From the NCBI RefSeq assembly GCF_001042985.1, contig NZ_JYKY01000006.1, positions 1 to 64,000 on the forward strand: a stretch of DNA of 64,000 bases, given 5' to 3'. The notes beneath the pieces were generated by a model. It was given only the letters and a program-made list of their open reading frames with translations. It ran no database searches and was not told the origin of the DNA. How positions within the stretch are numbered: the first letter of the stretch is position 1; every line of letters starts with the position of its first letter. This document shows, piece by piece, positions 25,347-32,925 of this stretch. The DNA is from Pseudomonas lundensis (GTDB lineage Bacteria; Pseudomonadota; Gammaproteobacteria; Pseudomonadales; Pseudomonadaceae). The position numbers and the translations under genes are program-made.

Positions 25347-25959
25347 ATGAGCGTGAGTGAACAGGAACTGTTCGGCCTGATGGCCGTAGCCCAGGAACAG
25401 CAGCAGGCGGCAGTGGTGGCCATCGAGCGGCTGGAGGCCCAGCGGGCCGGGCTGGAGCAGACAGTCGAGCAGGCCCGCACCGCCGTGAGAGAGATGGAAA
25501 TGGCGGGCAAGACGTCTGCACTCATCATCGAAAAGGCAACGCGCATTGCAGTATCAGAAGCCGTCAGCGGTGCTCTGGCGGCTGTTCGTGATGAGGTCGT
25601 GAAACCCTAGGTGGCTCGGTAAAGCCCGCTGTAAACGCATTGGATGGCGTTGCAGGGCGTGCCGAACTGGCCGAGCAGCGTTTGAGCCAAACGGCGGCGT
25701 CGTTCAGCTGGCAATGGGGGCGCTGTGGGCCGGTACAGCCGCGCTGCTGCTGGCGGTTGTCCTGGGCATCGTGCTGCTGGTAGTGCCTTCACCGGATAAA
25801 ATAGCAAGGCTACGGGCCGAGGTGGCCAACCTTGAGGCCCGAGGCGGCAAGGCTGTGCTGACCGTGTGCGGGCCTGAAAAGCGGCTGTGCGCCGAGATTG
25901 ACACCCAGGGCGAAGGCTACGGCGAGCGCGGGCAATACCGCATTCTGAAGGGCTACTAG
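25347..25959 (+). pseudogene. Plasmid mobilisation accessory protein (MobB-like), two frameshifts
   Basis: Frame 1 (25347-25610) gives MSVSEQELFGLMAVAQEQQQ and a coiled coil. A one-base loss in a C run near 25605 shifts the frame; the middle part then reads LGGSVKPAVNALDGVAGRAE...SFSWQ. A second one-base loss in a G run near 25712 leads to the membrane helix GALWAGTAALLLAVV and a Cys-containing tail ending GYGERGQYRILKGY. Restored, it is a membrane-anchored coiled-coil protein of about 204 residues, as found behind mobA in MobQ plasmids. Starts 9 bases after the relaxase. It should not be functional as read. Confidence 0.75.
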
Positions 25960-26223
25960 CTAGCGGCTTGCCTTAAACCCAGGAAGGCTATTGGCTTCGC
26001 GCCATTTCTTCACGGTTTCGGTTATGCCTTCGGCAGAGTAATCCGCACCGTTTTCAGGGTAATAAATCAAGTCTGTGCCATCAGGATGCTCTGTAATTAT
26101 CCTGAACTGATCCAAAAACTCACCCAGGACTTCGTCCGAGGCACCATTATCGTTGGCAGCAAATAGCTCCTCCATAAAGCGAATGAACTGAGCTTCGGTG
26201 TAGTCGGAAATACTCTTTTTCAT
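25960..26223 (-). CDS. Colicin/S-type pyocin DNase immunity protein
   Basis: The 87-residue acidic protein is of the Im2/Im7/Im8/Im9 and pyocin S immunity family: SISDYTEAQFIRFMEEL (helix I), a variable helix II that sets specificity, and TEHPDGTDLIYYPENGAD with the conserved DLIYYP helix III, then VKKWREANSLPGFK. Such proteins bind the DNase domain exosite and block its action. It starts 6 bases after the stop of the DNase gene, the normal toxin-immunity order. Length is complete and all helices are present. Confidence 0.93.
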   Translation of the reverse strand: MKKSISDYTEAQFIRFMEELFAANDNGASDEVLGEFLDQFRIITEHPDGTDLIYYPENGADYSAEGITETVKKWREANSLPGFKASR

Positions 26224-26229
26224 AGGTAG

Positions 26230-26562
26230 TTACCGGTGAAGGTCGATATGGTTTTTCGGAGTATTGGCTCTGAGGTTGTCCACGTCATAAACGGCACCCA
26301 CGTCAGCAATCCTATCTATGTGGTGCAGCTCATGAACTTTTCTCCCGCCCACGGCCTCAGTGTCTTGCACGAATGGGGAGGAGCCACCGCGCATTACACG
26401 TCTGTTGGCAGCAGAAAACTGGCTGCTTAACTCAGGGTCTGCCGCCACTTCCGTCCAGAATGCTTCTCGGAAATCATCGAAGCGTGAGAATTCACGCCCC
26501 CGCAGCCTGTCAGCAATCTGTGTTGGGATGGGTGACCACCTGCAAGTGAAGTGCTTCACCAT
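26230..26562 (-). CDS. Orphan colicin/pyocin HNH DNase domain
   Basis: The 110-residue frame is almost only the cytotoxic nuclease domain of E2/E9-type colicins and S-type pyocins: IPTQIADRLRGREFSRFDDF, then FWTEVAADPELSSQF, and the HNH-His-Me finger VHELHHIDRI...NTPKNHIDLHR. The HH pair and the two later His residues that hold the metal are kept. Translocation and receptor-binding domains, normally several hundred residues before it, are absent. ATG 26562 is part of ATGGTGA, overlapping the stop of the upstream helix-turn-helix gene. It may be a dead fragment or an expressed intracellular nuclease; the immunity gene beside it keeps both options open. Confidence 0.85.
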   Translation of the reverse strand: MVKHFTCRWSPIPTQIADRLRGREFSRFDDFREAFWTEVAADPELSSQFSAANRRVMRGGSSPFVQDTEAVGGRKVHELHHIDRIADVGAVYDVDNLRANTPKNHIDLHR

Positions 26563-26879
26563 AGGGGCCGCTTCCACCAAGGCAACGGGGTGTTGTTTGG
26601 CACACTTTCAAGTGTGTCAGGCTGTGCCGGTTCCGGCTTGTGCTCAATCAGGCGCATAGCTTGGCGAAGCTCAGCGACTTCCTCCCGCAATGCCTTCAGC
26701 TCGGTCAGGATCATGGCTACATCCTGTGTGCCAAGTGCGGTGCCGCCATGTGCCGTTTTTTCGGCTTCTGGTTGTGCCAATGGTTTCAGCTCGCCATAGG
26801 CGCGGATCAACTCAGAAGTCTCCAGACGGCGACCGCTAACCATAACGGCAGAACGAATGTTCACTGCCCGTGCACCCAT
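26556..26879 (-). CDS. Truncated plasmid helix-turn-helix/replication-accessory protein
   Basis: GRRLETSELIRAYGELKPL followed by a coiled coil (ILTELKALREEVAELRQAMRLIEHK) and a Pro/Trp-rich tail is the C-terminal two thirds of DNA-binding proteins found on small Pseudomonas plasmids. Their N-terminal winged-helix domain is missing; in its place are about 15 unrelated residues after ATG 26879. It ends in ATGGTGA, coupling it to the DNase frame. The truncation point, close to 26860-26880, marks the right side of the intact plasmid DNA. Family recall is moderate. Confidence 0.55.
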   Translation of the reverse strand: MGARAVNIRSAVMVSGRRLETSELIRAYGELKPLAQPEAEKTAHGGTALGTQDVAMILTELKALREEVAELRQAMRLIEHKPEPAQPDTLESVPNNTPLPWWKRPLW

Positions 26880-26930
26880 CGCCCGACCTAAGCTACTATG
26901 TGCGCCAAATGAAGGTACCCCCCTCATGGA

Positions 26931-26946
26931 CCCGATCGCGATCGGG
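26931..26946. repeat. Perfect 16-bp palindrome CCCGATCGCGATCGGG
   Basis: A self-complementary 16-mer containing GCGATCGC and two GATC sites lies 120 bases before folE, near the right edge of the foreign block. It could be a regulator site for folE or part of the element end. Nothing else identifies its role. Confidence 0.5.
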
Positions 26947-27065
26947 GGTCAGTGCCAGGGAGCAACGGCCTGTCAACGTGCCATCCTCTGTGACATCGTC
27001 CGCCCGCTCCGCCCCGAAACGCCTCATATGGGTACATGCACATCGAGTACCCCTCCGAAACCCAC

Positions 27066-27626
27066 ATGGAAAACAGCCCTGTGACATTGGAACAAAACTA
27101 CACCGCCATCCTCGGTCAGCTTGGCGAAGACGTCTCCCGCGAAGGCTTGCTGGACACGCCTAAGCGCGCAGCCAAAGCCATGCAGTACCTGTGCCGCGGG
27201 TATGAGCAAACACTGGAAGAAGTCACCAACGGTGCCTTGTTCAGCTCTGACAACAGCGAAATGGTGCTGGTCAAGGACATCGAGTTGTATTCGCTGTGCG
27301 AACACCATCTGTTGCCGTTCATCGGCAAGGCCCACGTGGCTTACATTCCGAGCGGCAAGGTGCTGGGCCTGTCGAAGGTGGCACGTATCGTTGATATGTA
27401 TGCTCGCCGCTTGCAGATCCAGGAAAACCTCAGCCGCCAGATTGCCGATGCCGTGTTGCAAGTCACTGGCGCGCTGGGTGTGGCCGTGGTGATTGAAGCC
27501 AAGCACATGTGCATGATGATGCGCGGTGTCGAGAAGCAGAACTCGTCGATGATCACGTCGGTGATGCTCGGTGAGTTTCGCGACAATGCCGCGACGCGCA
27601 GCGAGTTTCTCAGCCTGATCAAGTAA
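27066..27626 (+). CDS. folE: GTP cyclohydrolase I
   Basis: FolE turns GTP into dihydroneopterin triphosphate, the first step to folate. The 186-residue protein carries the Zn ligands Cys78 and His81 ([11 protein letters not shown]) and a Cys late in [15 protein letters not shown], plus the signature [18 protein letters not shown] and [17 protein letters not shown] 27066 was chosen; an in-frame ATG at 27036 would add ten residues outside the family core. It is monocistronic with a strong terminator. The foreign block now ends about 100 bases before it and may have replaced its natural promoter. Confidence 0.96.
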   Translation: MENSPVTLEQNYTAILGQLGEDVSREGLLDTPKRAAKAMQYLCRGYEQTLEEVTNGALFSSDNSEMVLVKDIELYSLCEHHLLPFIGKAHVAYIPSGKVLGLSKVARIVDMYARRLQIQENLSRQIADAVLQVTGALGVAVVIEAKHMCMMMRGVEKQNSSMITSVMLGEFRDNAATRSEFLSLIK

Positions 27627-27637
27627 ACCCGCGTCCC

Positions 27638-27668
27638 AAAAAACCGGCGCTCATCGCCGGTTTTTTTT
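27638..27668 (+). terminator. Terminator of folE
   Basis: AAAACCGGCG-CTCAT-CGCCGGTTTT with eight T residues is a textbook intrinsic terminator 11 bases after the folE stop. Confidence 0.93.
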
Positions 27669-27725
27669 CGCCCGCGTATTTCAGGTAAGCTGCGGGCCTT
27701 CTTTCTTGCCTATGAGGCTATTACT

Positions 27726-28097
27726 GTGTTTATCAAAGCGCTCCGCGTAGGCCTGGGTCAGCTGATTATCGCTGGCGATTTCCTGACCCGCCCCAGCAAA
27801 AAACAGCGCCCTGCCACCGCTCAGGCGCAGGTTGATCAAGCCGCCCAAGGCCTGACCCTGTACCAGTTCCACGCGTGCCCGTTTTGCGTCAAGACGCGCC
27901 GCACCTTGCGCCGCCTGAACGTGCCAGTGGCCTTGCGAGATGCGAAAAACAATGAGCAGGACCGTCAAACCCTGCTGGAGCAAGGCGGCAAGATCAAAGT
28001 CCCTTGCCTGCGTATTGAGGAAGGTGGCAAGACCACCTGGATGTACGAATCCAAGGTCATCATTGACTACCTGAACAACCGCTTCGCCAACGTCTGA
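27726..28097 (+). CDS. Glutaredoxin-family protein
   Basis: The 123-residue protein has an N-terminal amphipathic extension of about 40 residues, then LTLYQFHACPFCVKTRR with the redox pair Cys51/Cys54, the cis-Pro segment IKVPCLRIEE, and YESKVIIDYLN like a GST N-domain. It should reduce mixed disulfides with glutathione. GTG 27726 is the only good start. folE is directly upstream, as in other Pseudomonas. A shared hairpin separates it from the convergent GST gene. Confidence 0.9.
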   Translation: MFIKALRVGLGQLIIAGDFLTRPSKKQRPATAQAQVDQAAQGLTLYQFHACPFCVKTRRTLRRLNVPVALRDAKNNEQDRQTLLEQGGKIKVPCLRIEEGGKTTWMYESKVIIDYLNNRFANV

Positions 28098-28164
28098 CAC
28101 CCCGCCACCACTCGCGGCTTAAGGCTCGCAGGCTGCGGGCCTTTGGGGTATCGGCCACAGGCTC

Positions 28165-28191
28165 AAAAAAACCGGCACATGGCCGGTTTTT
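28165..28191. terminator. Bidirectional terminator, glutaredoxin / GST
   Basis: AAAACCGGC-ACAT-GGCCGGTTTTT forms a GC stem with T runs on both strands between convergent genes. Confidence 0.88.
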
Positions 28192-28204
28192 CAGTGCGGG
28201 CAGT

Positions 28205-28807
28205 TCAGCCCAGCATCGTTACATGCCGCGGGTGACTGGCCACCCGTTGTAACCAGGCTTGAATGCTCGGGTAACCCGCCAGATCAAACCCGCCCTGATG
28301 AGCCACGTGGGTGTAGGCATACAGCGTCACATCAGCAATCGAATAGTGCTCACCCACCAGATACGGGGTGCGGGCCAGTTGCTGCTCCATGACGTCCAGC
28401 GCTTTGTACCCGCGCTTTTGCAATTTTCGGTACTCCTCAAGCCGCTCCTGGGGCAGCCCCAGGTAGAACTGAATGAAGCGCGCCACGGCAACATAAGGTT
28501 CATGGCTGTACTGCTCGAAAAACTGCCATTGCAGCACTTGGGTGCGCAAACGCGGCTCGGTCGGCAGGAACTCGCTACCGTCCGCCAGGTAGTTGAGGAT
28601 CGCGTTGGATTCCCACAGGCACGTACCGTCCTCAAGCTCAAGGACAGGCACTTTGCCGTTAGGGTTTTTCGCCAGGAACGCCGGGGTTTCCGTCTCCCCG
28701 TTGAGAATGTCCACTGACTGCCATTCGTACTCAAGCCCCAACAGGTGCAGCATCAGCTTGATCTTGTAGCAGTTGCCCGAGTTGTAATCGCCATAAACCT
28801 TAAGCAT
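28205..28807 (-). CDS. Glutathione S-transferase
   Basis: The 200-residue protein starts MLKVYGDYNSGNCYKIKLML, a thioredoxin-fold N-domain with the Ser that usually activates glutathione, followed by NPNGKVPVLELEDG (cis-Pro) and WESNAILNYLA. The C-terminal helical domain has YSIADVTLYAYTHVA. ATG 28807 was chosen over an in-frame start 72 bases upstream because the fold begins there. It lies 10 bases downstream of the aminotransferase stop, so both are one operon, probably under the MarR regulator. Substrate unknown. Confidence 0.9.
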   Translation of the reverse strand: MLKVYGDYNSGNCYKIKLMLHLLGLEYEWQSVDILNGETETPAFLAKNPNGKVPVLELEDGTCLWESNAILNYLADGSEFLPTEPRLRTQVLQWQFFEQYSHEPYVAVARFIQFYLGLPQERLEEYRKLQKRGYKALDVMEQQLARTPYLVGEHYSIADVTLYAYTHVAHQGGFDLAGYPSIQAWLQRVASHPRHVTMLG

Positions 28808-28817
28808 CGCAAACCCT

Positions 28818-29984
28818 CTAAGCCGCCTGTGCAGCTTGTGCGTGACGAATAACGTTGGCCAGGCGCTTGAGGCCTTCATGCAAACGCTCAGGATCGATGT
28901 GGCTGAAGTTCAGGCGCAAGCTGCCAATGTGTTGATCCGGCTCGGCAAAAAACGGTTCGCCCGGCATGAACGCGACATTTTGCTCCAGCGCCGGCTTGAG
29001 CAAGGTGCGAGTATCGAGCGGCTGCTTGAGGGTGAGCCAGAAGAACAAACCGCCCTGCGGCACGTGCCAGTCGGCCAGGTCCGCGAAGTGCTCTTGCAGC
29101 GCCGCCTGAAAGCCATCGCGACGCACGCGGTAAAAGTCACGCAACTCGGCCAGGTGATTGCGCATTTTTTCAGTGCCAATCCACTGCAAGGCCTGCCACT
29201 GCCCGACGCGGTTGGTGTGCAGATCCGCCGATTGCTTGAGGCGCAGCAAGTGCGGGAACAAATCAGGGCTGGCGATCAGGAACCCCACGCGCAGACCCGG
29301 CAGCAGGGTTTTGGACACCGTACCGGTGTAGATCCAGCTGGCCTTTTTCAGACGGCTGACAATCGGCGTGGCACTGCCGCCGTCGAAATTCAGCTCACGG
29401 TACGGTTCGTCTTCAATCAGTGTCACGCCGAACTCATCCAGCAGCGCCGCCACGGCATCGCGCTTGGCTTCGCTGTAGCGCACGGCCGAAGGGTTCTGGA
29501 ACGTCGGGATCAGGTAGATGAACGCAGGCGAATGTTTTTCCAGTTCACTGCGCAGCGCCGCCAGGTCAGGGCCGTCGGCTTGCAAAGGAAAGGTCAGGCA
29601 CTGGGCGCCGAACAGTTGAAAGATCTGCAAGGCCGCCAGATAGGTCGGCGCTTCGAGCATGATCTCGGTGCCCTTGTCGATGTACAGCTTGGCCGCCAGG
29701 TCCAGGGCTTGCTGCGAACCGCTGAGCACCATCACTTGGCTGGCGTCGCACTCAACGCCCAGGGCACGCGCTTCGGCCGCCAGCACTTCACGCAGGGCCG
29801 GCTCGCCTTCGCTCATGCCGTATTGCCCCATCGAGGCTGGCATGTCGGTCCAGTCGACTTTGGGCAGCATTGCTTCGGCCGGTAGACCGCCGGCAAACGA
29901 CATGACTTCCGGACGTTGGGCCGCAGCCAGAATTTCGCGAATCAAAGAACTTTTCAGGCGGGAAACACGTTCGGAGAAGGCCAT
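28818..29984 (-). CDS. PLP-dependent aminotransferase, MocR/LysN-like class I
   Basis: The 388-residue enzyme has VMSFAGGLPAEAMLP at the substrate loop, LSGSQQALDLAAKL, the Asp in LIEDEPYREL and the PLP lysine Lys225 in YTGTVSKTLLPGLRVG, which define fold type I aminotransferases of the 2-aminoadipate/branched-chain kind. Amino donor unknown. ATG 29984 begins MAFSERVSRLK. It is divergent from marR, with one operator palindrome 35 bases upstream of its start. GST follows downstream. Confidence 0.9.
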   Translation of the reverse strand: MAFSERVSRLKSSLIREILAAAQRPEVMSFAGGLPAEAMLPKVDWTDMPASMGQYGMSEGEPALREVLAAEARALGVECDASQVMVLSGSQQALDLAAKLYIDKGTEIMLEAPTYLAALQIFQLFGAQCLTFPLQADGPDLAALRSELEKHSPAFIYLIPTFQNPSAVRYSEAKRDAVAALLDEFGVTLIEDEPYRELNFDGGSATPIVSRLKKASWIYTGTVSKTLLPGLRVGFLIASPDLFPHLLRLKQSADLHTNRVGQWQALQWIGTEKMRNHLAELRDFYRVRRDGFQAALQEHFADLADWHVPQGGLFFWLTLKQPLDTRTLLKPALEQNVAFMPGEPFFAEPDQHIGSLRLNFSHIDPERLHEGLKRLANVIRHAQAAQAA

Positions 29985-30018
29985 ACAGATCACCGGTAGC
30001 GGAAGTAATTGGAAATAA

Positions 30019-30075
30019 GTCAAACTGCTTGACCGAAATTACGCCGCGCAGCCTAGATACGTCAATATGCTTGAC
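30019..30075. promoter_or_regulatory. Two operator palindromes GTCAA-N5-TTGAC for the MarR regulator
   Basis: GTCAAACTGCTTGAC (30019-30033) and GTCAATATGCTTGAC (30061-30075) are near-identical inverted repeats 42 bases apart, four helical turns. The second spans the marR start codon (ATG 30067), so binding would block marR itself; the first sits in the aminotransferase promoter. Layout is that of an autoregulated MarR pair. Confidence 0.75.
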
Positions 30076-30513
30076 CTTAAAAATCCGATCACTCAGCGTG
30101 CCGCCATGCAAGCCTTCTTCTTTGGCTATCAAGCATTTACCGCCAAGGCGGATGAAATGCTGGCCCGCCGCGGGCTCAGCCGGGTGCATCAACGCATCGT
30201 ATTTTTCATTGCCCATTACCCCGGCGTCAGCGTCAAAGAGCTGCTGACCTTGCTGGGCGTGAGCAAGCAGGCGCTGAACACACCCTTGCGCCAATTGATC
30301 GACATGAATCTGGTGCGCAGCGTTGCGCCCGAGACCGACAAACGCAAACGCCTGCTGGAGCTAACGCCGGACGGGGTGCGGTTTGAAAGAAACTTGCGCC
30401 GTGAGCAAGTCAAACTCTTGCAGCGCGTCTTCGCCCAAGAAGGTGAAGAGGCGGTCAACGGATGGCTGGCAATCAACCATGCCTTGGGTCAAAGCCGTCA
30501 AACCCGGGCCTGA
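30067..30513 (+). CDS. MarR family transcriptional regulator
   Basis: The 148-residue protein has a winged helix: VHQRIVFFIAHYPGVSVKELLTLLGVSKQALNTPLRQLIDMNLVRSV is broken by the helix-turn-helix near residues 58-80, and the wing carries ETDKRKRLLELT with the usual DKR. N- and C-terminal helices form the dimer. It likely represses itself and the divergent aminotransferase-GST operon through the two palindromes between and within the genes. Ligand unknown. Confidence 0.9.
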   Translation: MLDLKNPITQRAAMQAFFFGYQAFTAKADEMLARRGLSRVHQRIVFFIAHYPGVSVKELLTLLGVSKQALNTPLRQLIDMNLVRSVAPETDKRKRLLELTPDGVRFERNLRREQVKLLQRVFAQEGEEAVNGWLAINHALGQSRQTRA

Positions 30514-30578
30514 GCCCACCCTGCCCCAACCCTTTTCGATTTAAATCCCGCACAATCCTGAAAACATTATTTGCTTTA

Positions 30579-30590
30579 TTTGTATACAAA
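30579..30590. promoter_or_regulatory. Operator TTTGTATACAAA before the purine permease
   Basis: A perfect 12-bp palindrome lies between a possible -35 (TTGCTT, 30571) and -10 (CATAAT, 30593), where a bound repressor would block RNA polymerase. The same core TTGTATACAA recurs near 35576, 49093 and 49233. Confidence 0.7.
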
Positions 30591-30676
30591 AGCATAATTC
30601 ACCTCACGCACTTTCTTGACTCAATGGTCAGGAAGCTGCGTTTCTTGCGTCATTTGCCTCAACCAGCGCGCTCAAA

Positions 30677-30684
30677 AACAATAA
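30677..30684 (+). promoter_or_regulatory. Hfq/Crc-type CA motif before the purine permease
   Basis: AACAATAA, within AAAAACAATAAAA, matches AAYAAYAA and lies 18 bases before the GTG start, over the translation initiation region. In Pseudomonas such sites are bound by Hfq with Crc for catabolite repression. Confidence 0.6.
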
Positions 30685-30702
30685 AAGCCTGAGGAAATCA
30701 CC

Positions 30703-32052
30703 GTGGACAGCCCTAAACCGAACGCCCCTGCTCTGGATCTTTCGCCGCCCGCCCAACGTGGCTGGCTGGAGCGCCTGTTCAAGTTGTCGCTGCATGGCAC
30801 CACCGTCAAAACGGAGTTGATCGCCGGGCTGACCACCTTCATCACCATGGCTTACATCATCTTCGTCAACCCGAACATCATGGCCGACGCGGGCATCAAC
30901 CATGGCGCCGCCTTTGTTGCCACGTGCATTGCCGCCGCCCTGGGCAGCCTGCTGATGGGGCTGTATGCCAACTGGCCTGTCGGCCTTGCACCCGGCATGG
31001 GTTTGAACGCGTTTTTTACCTACACCGTGGTCGGGACAATGGGCTACAGCTGGGAGACCGCGCTGGGTGCCGTTTTCGTTTCAGGCGTGCTTTTTCTGAT
31101 ATTAACCCTGTCGCGTGTCCGCGAATGGTTGCTCAACAGCATTCCCGTCAGCTTGCGTTACGCCATGGGTGCAGGCGTCGGCCTGTTCCTGGGCCTGATC
31201 GGCCTGAAAACCTCGGGCATTATTGTCGACAGCCCGGCGACCCTGATTAAACTTGGCTCTTTGCGCGACCCGGCGCCGCTGCTGGCCGCCGTGTGCTTCC
31301 TGATGATTGCCGTGCTCAGCTATCACCGCGTGTTTGGCGCCATCCTGATCAGCATCATCGCCGTGACGCTGGCCGGGTGGGGCCTGGATCTGGTGCATTA
31401 CAACGGCATTCTGTCTGCGCCCCCCAGCCTGGCGCCGACCTGGATGGCCATGGACCTCAAAGGTGTGTTCAACATCAGCATGATCAGCGTGGTACTGGCC
31501 TTTCTGTTTGTCCACATGTTCGACACCGCAGGCACCTTGATGGGCGTGGCACAACGTGCCGGGCTGGTGAAGGCTGACGGCAAAATCGAAAACCTGTCCC
31601 GCGCACTCAAGGCCGACAGCGCGTCCAGCGTATTCGGCGCGGTGGTCGGTGTTCCGCCTGTGACCAGCTACGTCGAAAGTGCTGCTGGCGTGGCGGCAGG
31701 CGGGCGCACCGGGCTAACCGCCGTGACCGTGGGCGTGTTGTTTGTCGCGGCCATGTTCTTCGCCCCGCTGGCAGGCATGATCCCCGCCTATGCCACAGCC
31801 GGGGCCCTGATTTACGTCGCGATGCTGATGGTGGGCGGCATGCAACACATCAACTGGGACGAGCCGACCGACTGCATCCCGGCCATTGTGACGATGATCA
31901 TGATGCCGCTGACGTTTTCGGTAGCCGATGGCATTGCCTTGGGCTTCATCAGCTACGTGGCACTCAAGGCTGGCACGGGCAAATACCGTGACATTTCCAT
32001 CAGCCTGTGGGTGCTGTGCGCCATTTTCATCGCCAAGTTTATTTACCTGTAA
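30703..32052 (+). CDS. NCS2 family purine permease (AzgA/AdeP/GhxP type)
   Basis: The 449-residue protein belongs to the AzgA branch of the nucleobase-cation symporter 2 family, which imports adenine, guanine or hypoxanthine with protons. Landmarks are ELIAGLTTFITMAYIIFVNP at residues 40-60, PGMGLNAFFTY, FDTAGTLMGVA and GVPPVTSYVESAAGVAAGGRTG. GTG 30703 has GAGG at 30691. It is preceded by the shared palindrome and a CA motif, tying it to the urate genes 4 kb on. Base preference within the purines is not decidable by eye. Confidence 0.9.
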   Translation: MDSPKPNAPALDLSPPAQRGWLERLFKLSLHGTTVKTELIAGLTTFITMAYIIFVNPNIMADAGINHGAAFVATCIAAALGSLLMGLYANWPVGLAPGMGLNAFFTYTVVGTMGYSWETALGAVFVSGVLFLILTLSRVREWLLNSIPVSLRYAMGAGVGLFLGLIGLKTSGIIVDSPATLIKLGSLRDPAPLLAAVCFLMIAVLSYHRVFGAILISIIAVTLAGWGLDLVHYNGILSAPPSLAPTWMAMDLKGVFNISMISVVLAFLFVHMFDTAGTLMGVAQRAGLVKADGKIENLSRALKADSASSVFGAVVGVPPVTSYVESAAGVAAGGRTGLTAVTVGVLFVAAMFFAPLAGMIPAYATAGALIYVAMLMVGGMQHINWDEPTDCIPAIVTMIMMPLTFSVADGIALGFISYVALKAGTGKYRDISISLWVLCAIFIAKFIYL

Positions 32053-32111
32053 GCGCGGCGATATCAACCTGCCCCGCCACTGTGCGGGGTGCTTGTGACA
32101 TGGAGGAAGTG

Positions 32112-32738
32112 ATGAGTCTGGAAACCTGGCTGCTGTTCAGCAGCGCGGCATTGGTGGTAATCCTGATTCCGGGGCCGTTGTCGTTACTAATGATCAGCAA
32201 CAGTTTGAACTACGGCCTGCGCCGTTCGTACCCGGCTTTTCTGGGCGGTGTATTCGCCTCGATTTGCCTGCTGAGCGCATCGGCGCTGGGGTTGGGCGCA
32301 CTGCTGCTGGCCTCGGAGCAACTGTTCAGCGCACTCAAGATTGTGGGTGCGCTCTACCTGTTCTACCTCGCGTGGCAAAGCTGGAAGCAATCACGCCTGC
32401 CCGCGCAAGCAACCACAGTACCTGAAGCCGCCCCTAAACCGCGCTTTAGCGCACTGTTTGGGCGCGCGTTTGTGCTGGGCGCCAGCAACCCGAAAGATAT
32501 CTTGTTCTTTGCCGCCTTCCTGCCGCAGTTTCTCAACCCTGACGCACCGTTTCTTAATCAGTTGTGGGTGATGATTGCGACCTGGACCGTCCTCGACTTG
32601 CTCTGCAAGCTGGCCTACGGCCTGGGCGCACACGGGGCTGCGGGGTACTTGCGCAGCGGCAAAGGACAGAGCTGGTTCAACCGGGTCAGCGCCGGGTTGT
32701 TCAGTGTCGCAGGCACTGCATCGCTGTTGAGTCGCTAA
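32112..32738 (+). CDS. LysE/RhtB family amino acid exporter
   Basis: The 208-residue protein has six hydrophobic segments and the LysE signature around ILIPGPLSLLMISNSLNYGLRRS at residues 17-40, with FVLGASNPKDILFFAAFLPQF in the middle. It exports an amino acid or small metabolite. ATG 32112 follows GGAGGAAG. It starts 59 bases after the permease and may be read from the same promoter, though a joint role is not evident. Confidence 0.88.
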   Translation: MSLETWLLFSSAALVVILIPGPLSLLMISNSLNYGLRRSYPAFLGGVFASICLLSASALGLGALLLASEQLFSALKIVGALYLFYLAWQSWKQSRLPAQATTVPEAAPKPRFSALFGRAFVLGASNPKDILFFAAFLPQFLNPDAPFLNQLWVMIATWTVLDLLCKLAYGLGAHGAAGYLRSGKGQSWFNRVSAGLFSVAGTASLLSR

Positions 32739-32755
32739 TCTGTAACGTGTTCCCG

Positions 32756-32784
32756 ACAAGTCAGGAAGCCCGTTTCTGACTTGT
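32756..32784. repeat. Inverted repeat ACAAGTCAG/CTGACTTGT
   Basis: A perfect 9-bp stem with an 11-base loop stands 17 bases after the exporter stop. A T run is lacking, so it is a weak terminator at best. Confidence 0.45.
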
Positions 32785-32925
32785 TCCCTGACTGCATACA
32801 GCGGCGCATTAAACTCAACTTACACACACTGTGACCAATGGTTAGCGTCGCACTACACTCTGACACTTGAAAGGGCACGCCGGCATTTCCATGATGGATA
32901 TTTCTCCACAAGGACGTGCATAACC

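Larger units (their letters stand above)
23955..26960. mobile_element. Decayed bacteriocin-type mobilisable plasmid block
   Basis: Between a broken core gene (left) and the folE leader (right) lie a truncated MobA/MobL-like relaxase, a two-times frameshifted mobilisation accessory protein, an S-type pyocin/colicin DNase domain with immunity gene, and a truncated plasmid helix-turn-helix protein. Relaxase plus colicin plus immunity is the gene set of ColE-like plasmids. Neither a replication gene nor an integrase is present. Both outer boundaries are placed by change of content and are uncertain by about 100 bases. Confidence 0.65.

Noticed and set aside
27036..27065. Earlier start of folE at 27036
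   Set aside because: The ten added residues lie in sequence close to the foreign block and outside the FolE core; kept only as an alternative.
30514..30702. Purine riboswitch before the AzgA permease
   Set aside because: No three-way junction with the conserved loop sequences could be drawn; the palindrome and CA motif explain the leader better.
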